Below are positions 59,064 through 64,000 of a DNA stretch of 64,000 nt, piece by piece. Below the pieces are notes generated by a model. That model ran no database searches and was not told the DNA's origin. It saw nothing but the letters and a program-made list of their open reading frames with translations. The position numbers were made by a program, and so were the translations under genes. The stretch comes from Saprospiraceae bacterium (GTDB lineage: Bacteria > Bacteroidota > Bacteroidia > Chitinophagales > Saprospiraceae), in assembly GCA_016711125.1 (NCBI GenBank), contig JADJTQ010000001.1, positions 1,178,001 to 1,242,000 of the forward strand, read 5' to 3'. Every line of letters begins with the position of its first letter. The first letter of the stretch is position 1.

Positions 59064-62000
59064 TTAGATTTTGACCAGAGCCCTTGTACCAATCTTATCT
59101 CCTTTGCTTACCTTCACCAGGTAAGTGCCAGAGGGTATTTTTTCACCAATATCTAACCTCAGGCGATCATCTCCGGGCAACCCCCCCGAAACTTGTTTCA
59201 TCACTATTTTGCCATAGAGGTCTATGATCTCAACGTCCCAATCGGCAGTGCTTGTTTCTTCAATATCAAAATCAACCTGAATATATTCACTACTTGGATT
59301 TGGATAAACCTTAAAATTCAATTGATTCGGTTGGTGTTCAACAAGGTCGGTGGATAGACCTTGTGCAATAAATACGTGATCCTGAATGAACGTCATGCCA
59401 GTGTTTCGACGAATGATTTCGGACAAGGACGTGTTTTTTAAGGCATGGATTTCATCCTGACTAAATGCCGGATCAACTTCATAATAGAAGCGGTCGCCAT
59501 CACGCAAGTCAGTAAATTGACGTTGAATAATAGTCATCGCGGTACGTCCAAATAGTGAACCTTCCATATGATCTTCGGCTAACATACCTACCCATGGATC
59601 TATTTTATTAATATCACCATATACGGTTGCAAATTTTTGATTTAGAACCGGATTCGATGATAGTTTGGATAGTGAAGTGACCGGACTTAACCCAAAGGAT
59701 TGCCTCACGGTGTTGTAGTCCGTAAGACCCCGGTCCCGGCCTCGATTTATATTCAAGCTCACCAGATCAAGACCTCCGCTTCCAGGAGGGCCAAACAGAA
59801 AGTTTCTTAGTTCATCGATCACATGGCAATCAAAGTCTTGTTGTACTACCGTAGACATTCCTGCCATGTAGGGCTCAATACCACCGACCTCTGCAATCAC
59901 GGAGGGGTTGAAAAAGGCATCTCTTAGCTCAATATTGCCTTCCGGCATCGTGTTTCCATGATCGTCCATTCTCAGCAGGGTGCTATTTATCGTTGTATGT
60001 CCATACCGGTAGGCAGCAGTTGTAAAAACGTTCATGATTGCTGGATCTACTGTTTGGTCATAGCCCTCAAATTGCTTTACCTGCATGCCCAGAGTAGGGA
60101 GCCATTCTTCATAAACCACCGCTTGCATTAATGCACCTACGACTTTTCGGGCTCTTTGATACAACATTTCATCGGTCCAATCAGGATGTTGTCCAAGTAG
60201 TTCATCAGAAAGACGATTGTGCTCGCGAACAAAGAGCGTATGCAAGCTAGTTAGAAAAGGATTTTCATTAGCCCTAATATCACCAGCAATAAAATAACGA
60301 TCCACATGTGGGAACGGAATATCCATAATCGGTGCATCAGAGTCAGTCGCGTCAAACTCTTCTCCAGACCCGGTATTATAAGGAAGAAGGTTGCCATTAG
60401 ATGTTTTCAATTTGCCGCCAGTAAACGTTCTTAGCCAATCTGCACGTTCCTGCGTCGATCCATAAACGGCCGAGGCATCAATATAGGCGGTGATGCTATT
60501 CATATGGATACGTGGATTGGTTCGGTCTGTCCCCGTAGTGGGATCATAGTTGGAACGTTGCATTGGAATCGTAGCAGTGCCTGATCCGGCTGGGTCGAAA
60601 AAAGCATCGTATGCCGGTATGGAAATGTCCATAGCTTCAGCTGGATGGTTCACAGATAATGTGATATCGTGGTCAATAAACTGACCCCAACCCCATGCGT
60701 AGGCGCTAAGGCCATGGGGATCTTCCTGAGACAGTGTCTGTGCAAAGATTTCGTTACTGATAAACCTGGGATTTGGACGATCGGCACCTGAAGGCTTCGA
60801 GATACCATCGGTATAGGCGAGAGGCGTGCGCACCGCTACCCGGGTATTGATAGCTCCCCAATTGGCATTATTCGGATTATTGAATGTTCCGTCAATCGTA
60901 CGGTTGGCCAGTTGATTTGTTTCCACGGCGTGAAATACTAAATCGGGGATGATTTCAAGCTCCGTGTTTCTCCTGATTATCTCAGCTAGTCTGGTATTTC
61001 GAATCATCTGCTTTTCATTCGGGAGCAGCTTAGCATCATTTTCAAAGTAATAGCGGTCTCCCAATCTGAGGTTGGTAAATTGCTCTTGCATGATAGCCAT
61101 CAGAGTAGGTCCAAAAATAGACTTTGGTACATGATCCTCTGCCAGGAGGCCGACCCAGAGGTCGAGCTTGTTCACATCGCCATACACTTCATCAAGAATC
61201 TGGCTCAACCGAAAGTTAACCGTCATTTGATCAAAAGACTCTATTTTTTGTAATCCAAATGCTTTGCGGATAGTGTTAAAATCTGCGAGACCTTTGTCTC
61301 TGCCGCGGTTTATGTTTAAAGCGGCAAGGTCCAGACCACCAGCCCCGGGAGGTCCGAATAGGAAGTTTCTGAGATCATCGACAACCTGACAATCCACATT
61401 ATTCTGCAACATCGTTGTCGCACCAGCCAGATAGGGCTCGATTCCATCTACCTCCAAAATGGCAGCGGGATTGAAAAAGGCATCCCGCAAAGCGATAGTT
61501 CCCTGTGGAATCTGATTTCCAGATCCATCCAGCCTCAAGAGGTTTGCGTTGACAATAGAGTGTCCGAATCGAAAAGCCGCCGAAGTAAATTCATTAAATA
61601 TGCCCGGGTTTACTGAGAGGCTATAGCCAGTGTACTCTGGTAAGTTTACGCCCAGACTAGGCAACCACTCATCATAGACAATAGCTTGGATAATGCCTCC
61701 CACGATCTTTCTTGCTTTCTGATAAGTGACTTCATCGCTCCAGTCAGGATGTTGAGCGATTAATTCTTCACATAGCCGGTTATGTTCACGGACAAAAATC
61801 GTATGCAGTGCGGTAAGCATTGGATTTTCGTTGGCCCTCACATCACCTGCAACAAACCACCTGGTAGTATTGGGGAGTGGCATATCCATATTGGGAGCAC
61901 CGGGATCGACCTCTCCTTCTAGTTCTCCTGTCAAGGTGTTAAATGGCATTAAGTTTCCCGTTGAAGTCTTCAATTTTCCTCCGGTAAAAATTCTTAACCA

Positions 62001-62548
62001 GCTAGCTCTCTGCCTGTTAGATCCGTAAACGGCTGAACCATCAATAAAGGACGTTATCTCATTAAAAAACTTTCTGGGGTTACCCGGTCCTTTTCCGGTC
62101 GAATGATCATAGTCAGCTCGATTCATCGGGATGACTGCTGTTCCGGTCCCGGCCGGATCAAAAAAGGGGTCGCCGGCAGGTACCGGAATGTCCATCACTT
62201 CATCAGTGGTATTCGGAGTGAATACCAGATCATGATCAATAAACTGACCCCAGGCCCAGGTATAGGCACTTAAACCCAAAGGGTCATTAATCGTTTCGAC
62301 TTCTTTAAGCACCGTATTACTGATATATCGGAGATTAGGCCGGTCCTGACCGGATGGTGATGATATACCATCGCTATATGCCGGGTAAGATTTATTGACC
62401 ACCTCCGCATAGCTGGAACCCCAAAAAAGAGTGGATGATTGAGTGTGCCATCAATAGATCTGTTATCTTGAGCTGAAAGATTTACCACCCCAAAACACAT
62501 CAACAAAACAGCAAAAACTGGATACGTTGGATTGTAAAGTCTGATCAT
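59064..62548 (-). CDS. Giant double-domain animal-type haem peroxidase with T9SS sorting tail (one frame break near 62425)
   Basis: With one extra T in the run at 62423-62428 the N-terminal frame (signal VFAVLLMCFGVVNLSAQ, then IDGTLNHPLF) joins the long frame at SSYAEVVNKSYPAYSDG, giving about 1,161 residues. Two complete peroxidase domains follow in tandem: each has a distal His motif (WGQFIDHD), a GSAVYGS-type (or SAVYGST) loop, NRGRDKGL or NRGRDRGL, and a proximal-His segment (FRFGHS, YRYGHT). The C-terminus is a type IX sorting domain: VYPNPSSEYIQVDFD and YLVKVSKGDKIGTRALVKI. A secreted, haem-dependent oxidase or halogenating enzyme is expected. Confidence 0.92.
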
Positions 62549-62900
62549 ACTGTGTGGATTACAATGGTTGTTCTCATTTTGAGCATTTTTTTATTCTCCT
62601 CCGAAAACGTGGGGACCTAAGAAAATGCCATATTCTAAAGATCATAAAATTTATATGTTGTAGAGCATAAAACCCGTTATAATTCAATACTAATGCCTTA
62701 TAAATCAAGCAAATCACTGCGATTCACTGATAAATTGAGGTAGATTAATTTTTTGATTTATTCTTGTTCTCAGTACAATTTGATGCTTTTAGAAAAAAGA
62801 TATTAACACTCGGTGTAAAAAGATTTTCAAAAATACTTATATATAAAATAATTATTATATAAGATTGTAGAAAATTTTGAAGAATTAACTTTTTACTGTG
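62549..62900. other. Divergent promoter region, 352 bp
   Basis: AT-rich space between the peroxidase and the reductase genes, which diverge. A TATATATAAAAT-rich stretch near 62840-62860 is a likely promoter area. I looked for a cobalamin riboswitch and an NrdR box and found no recognisable one. Confidence 0.4.
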
Positions 62901-64000
62901 ATGGAACCAAAAACACTTTCAAAGCCCGTCGTTAAGACCCTGCCGGATATCAAGACTTACACTCATAAGGAAGCACTGGCAAAGTCCATCGCCTACTTCA
63001 ACGGAGATGAACTGGCAGCGTCAGTATGGCTTAATAAGTACGCTTTGAAAGATTCGCAGGGTAAAATCTATGAATCGACACCCGAGGAGATGCATTGGCG
63101 ACTAGCCAGAGAGCTGGCCCGGATTGAAGACAAGTATCCAAATAGTTTAACTGCCCGGCAGATTTTTGAGATGCTGGATCAATTTAGGTATCTGGTTCCC
63201 CAGGGTAGTCCAATGTCCGGGATCGGTAATGACTTTCAGATATCATCGCTTTCAAATTGTTTTGTGATTGGCAATGGTTTTGACTCGTATGCCGGGATTC
63301 TCAAGATTGACGAGGAACAAGCTCAGTTGATGAAGCGTAGAGGGGGAGTAGGTCATGACCTTTCGCATATCAGGCCCAAGGGAAGCCCCGTGATGAATAG
63401 TGCCCTATCCTCGACCGGACTAGTTCCTTTTATGGAACGCTACTCCAATTGCACCCGCGAAGTAGCTCAGGATGGCAGGAGAGGAGCCCTGATGCTTAGT
63501 GTTTCAATCAAACATCCTGACGCCGAAGATTTTATCGATGCTAAAATTGAGAGTAATAAAGTCACAGGAGCGAATGTGTCGGTGAGAGTTGATGATGAAT
63601 TCATGATCGCCGTCAAGGAAAAAAAATCCTATCGGCAGCAGTTTCCGGTCAAGAGTGCAAATCCGGTCACAACGAAAAAGATTGATGCCGAGCAATTGTG
63701 GTGTAAGATCACTTATAATGCCTGGAAGTCAGCCGAGCCAGGTGTGTTATTCTGGGATACGATCATCCGTGAGTCGGTACCTGATTGTTACGCTGATCTG
63801 GGTTACGAAACCATCTCTACTAATCCCTGTGGAGAAATTCCTCTTTGTCCCTACGATTCATGCCGTTTATTAGCGATCAATCTATACAGTTTTGTCAATG
63901 ATCCGTTTACCCCCAATGCGGTCTTTGACATGAAGAAGTTTCATAACTATGCACAATGGGCCCATCGCCTTTTGGATGACATCCTGGATTTGGAGTTAGA
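62901..64000 (+). CDS. nrdJ: Ribonucleoside-diphosphate reductase, class II (adenosylcobalamin) type, N-terminal part
   Basis: The frame runs from ATG 62901 off the right edge, 366 complete codons without a break. It shows LVPQGSPMSGIGN, Cys120 in SLSNCFVIGN (first of the redox Cys pair), MKRRGGVGHDLSHIRPKG and the active-site NPCGEIPL with Cys310 and Glu312. Overall pattern fits the Bacteroidota class II large enzyme, which makes deoxyribonucleotides without oxygen. The C-terminal part that would settle class I versus II is outside the window. Confidence 0.85.
   Translation, partial: MEPKTLSKPVVKTLPDIKTYTHKEALAKSIAYFNGDELAASVWLNKYALKDSQGKIYESTPEEMHWRLARELARIEDKYPNSLTARQIFEMLDQFRYLVPQGSPMSGIGNDFQISSLSNCFVIGNGFDSYAGILKIDEEQAQLMKRRGGVGHDLSHIRPKGSPVMNSALSSTGLVPFMERYSNCTREVAQDGRRGALMLSVSIKHPDAEDFIDAKIESNKVTGANVSVRVDDEFMIAVKEKKSYRQQFPVKSANPVTTKKIDAEQLWCKITYNAWKSAEPGVLFWDTIIRESVPDCYADLGYETISTNPCGEIPLCPYDSCRLLAINLYSFVNDPFTPNAVFDMKKFHNYAQWAHRLLDDILDLEL

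Noticed and set aside
62549..62900. Cobalamin riboswitch before the class II reductase
   Set aside because: No conserved B12-box-like sequence or suitable stem pattern was seen.

Overview
The window reads as a chromosomal segment of a Bacteroidota bacterium, most likely a free-living aquatic Saprospiria-like member. The evidence is a SusC/SusD pair, several TonB-dependent outer-membrane proteins, a type IX secretion sorting tail, HYC_CC_PP and HMA proteins beside a TonB receptor, many lipoproteins, and PSD1/DUF1501 and sulfatase genes of the kind shared with Planctomycetes. No rRNA, tRNA or CRISPR array was recognised.

Layout. 1-0.6 kb: end of a cytochrome c peroxidase. 0.8-10.0 kb (minus): a tightly packed operon of class III aminotransferase, nitrilase, VOC protein, large Orn/Lys/Arg-type decarboxylase, ATP-grasp enzyme and aldehyde dehydrogenase, followed by an SRPBCC/GyrI-like protein; this looks like a basic amino acid or polyamine to GABA/succinate route with unusual members. 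10.3-15.8 kb (plus): sulfatase, membrane MutS-like ATPase, GNAT, SUFU protein and degenerate small membrane ORFs. 16.2-21.0 kb: FAD oxidoreductase diverging from a ROK kinase, MFS transporter and SIS protein, a plausible sugar-uptake and phosphosugar module. 21.0-22.75 kb: eleven tandem copies of a noncoding unit of about 161 bp carrying 17-bp inverted repeats, abutting the start of a RAYT-like HUH transposase gene. 23.5-33.4 kb: NodB-like deacetylase, LOG protein, GH9 glycosidase, PSD1 and DUF1501 proteins, a Gfo/Idh/MocA oxidoreductase and DeoC. 33.4-37.5 kb: small unknown genes, a CorA remnant, a perfect 32-bp palindrome and two MscS-type channels. 37.6-45.6 kb: second sulfatase, two more Gfo/Idh/MocA oxidoreductases, a multidomain PQQ-type dehydrogenase/cytochrome c and a DsrE-like protein. 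45.6-49.4 kb: copper-type HMA/TonB locus. 49.5-53.4 kb: plug-domain lipoprotein, GH1 beta-glucosidase, third MscS channel and second nitrilase. 53.7-58.4 kb: SusC/SusD operon with a clear terminator. 59.1-62.5 kb: giant double haem peroxidase with a T9SS tail. 62.9 kb to the end: start of a class II ribonucleotide reductase.

Much of the window fits a particle or polysaccharide degrader: sulfatases, GH9, GH1, deacetylase, SusCD, oxidoreductases and a ROK/MFS/SIS module.

A cross-cutting feature is that about a dozen otherwise conserved genes are broken by one- or two-base shifts, mostly where one extra base in a short homopolymer restores the protein. This looks more like residual sequencing indels than gene decay, so I give composite coordinates and flag each site. 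The most unusual structure is the tandem array joined to the HUH transposase gene.
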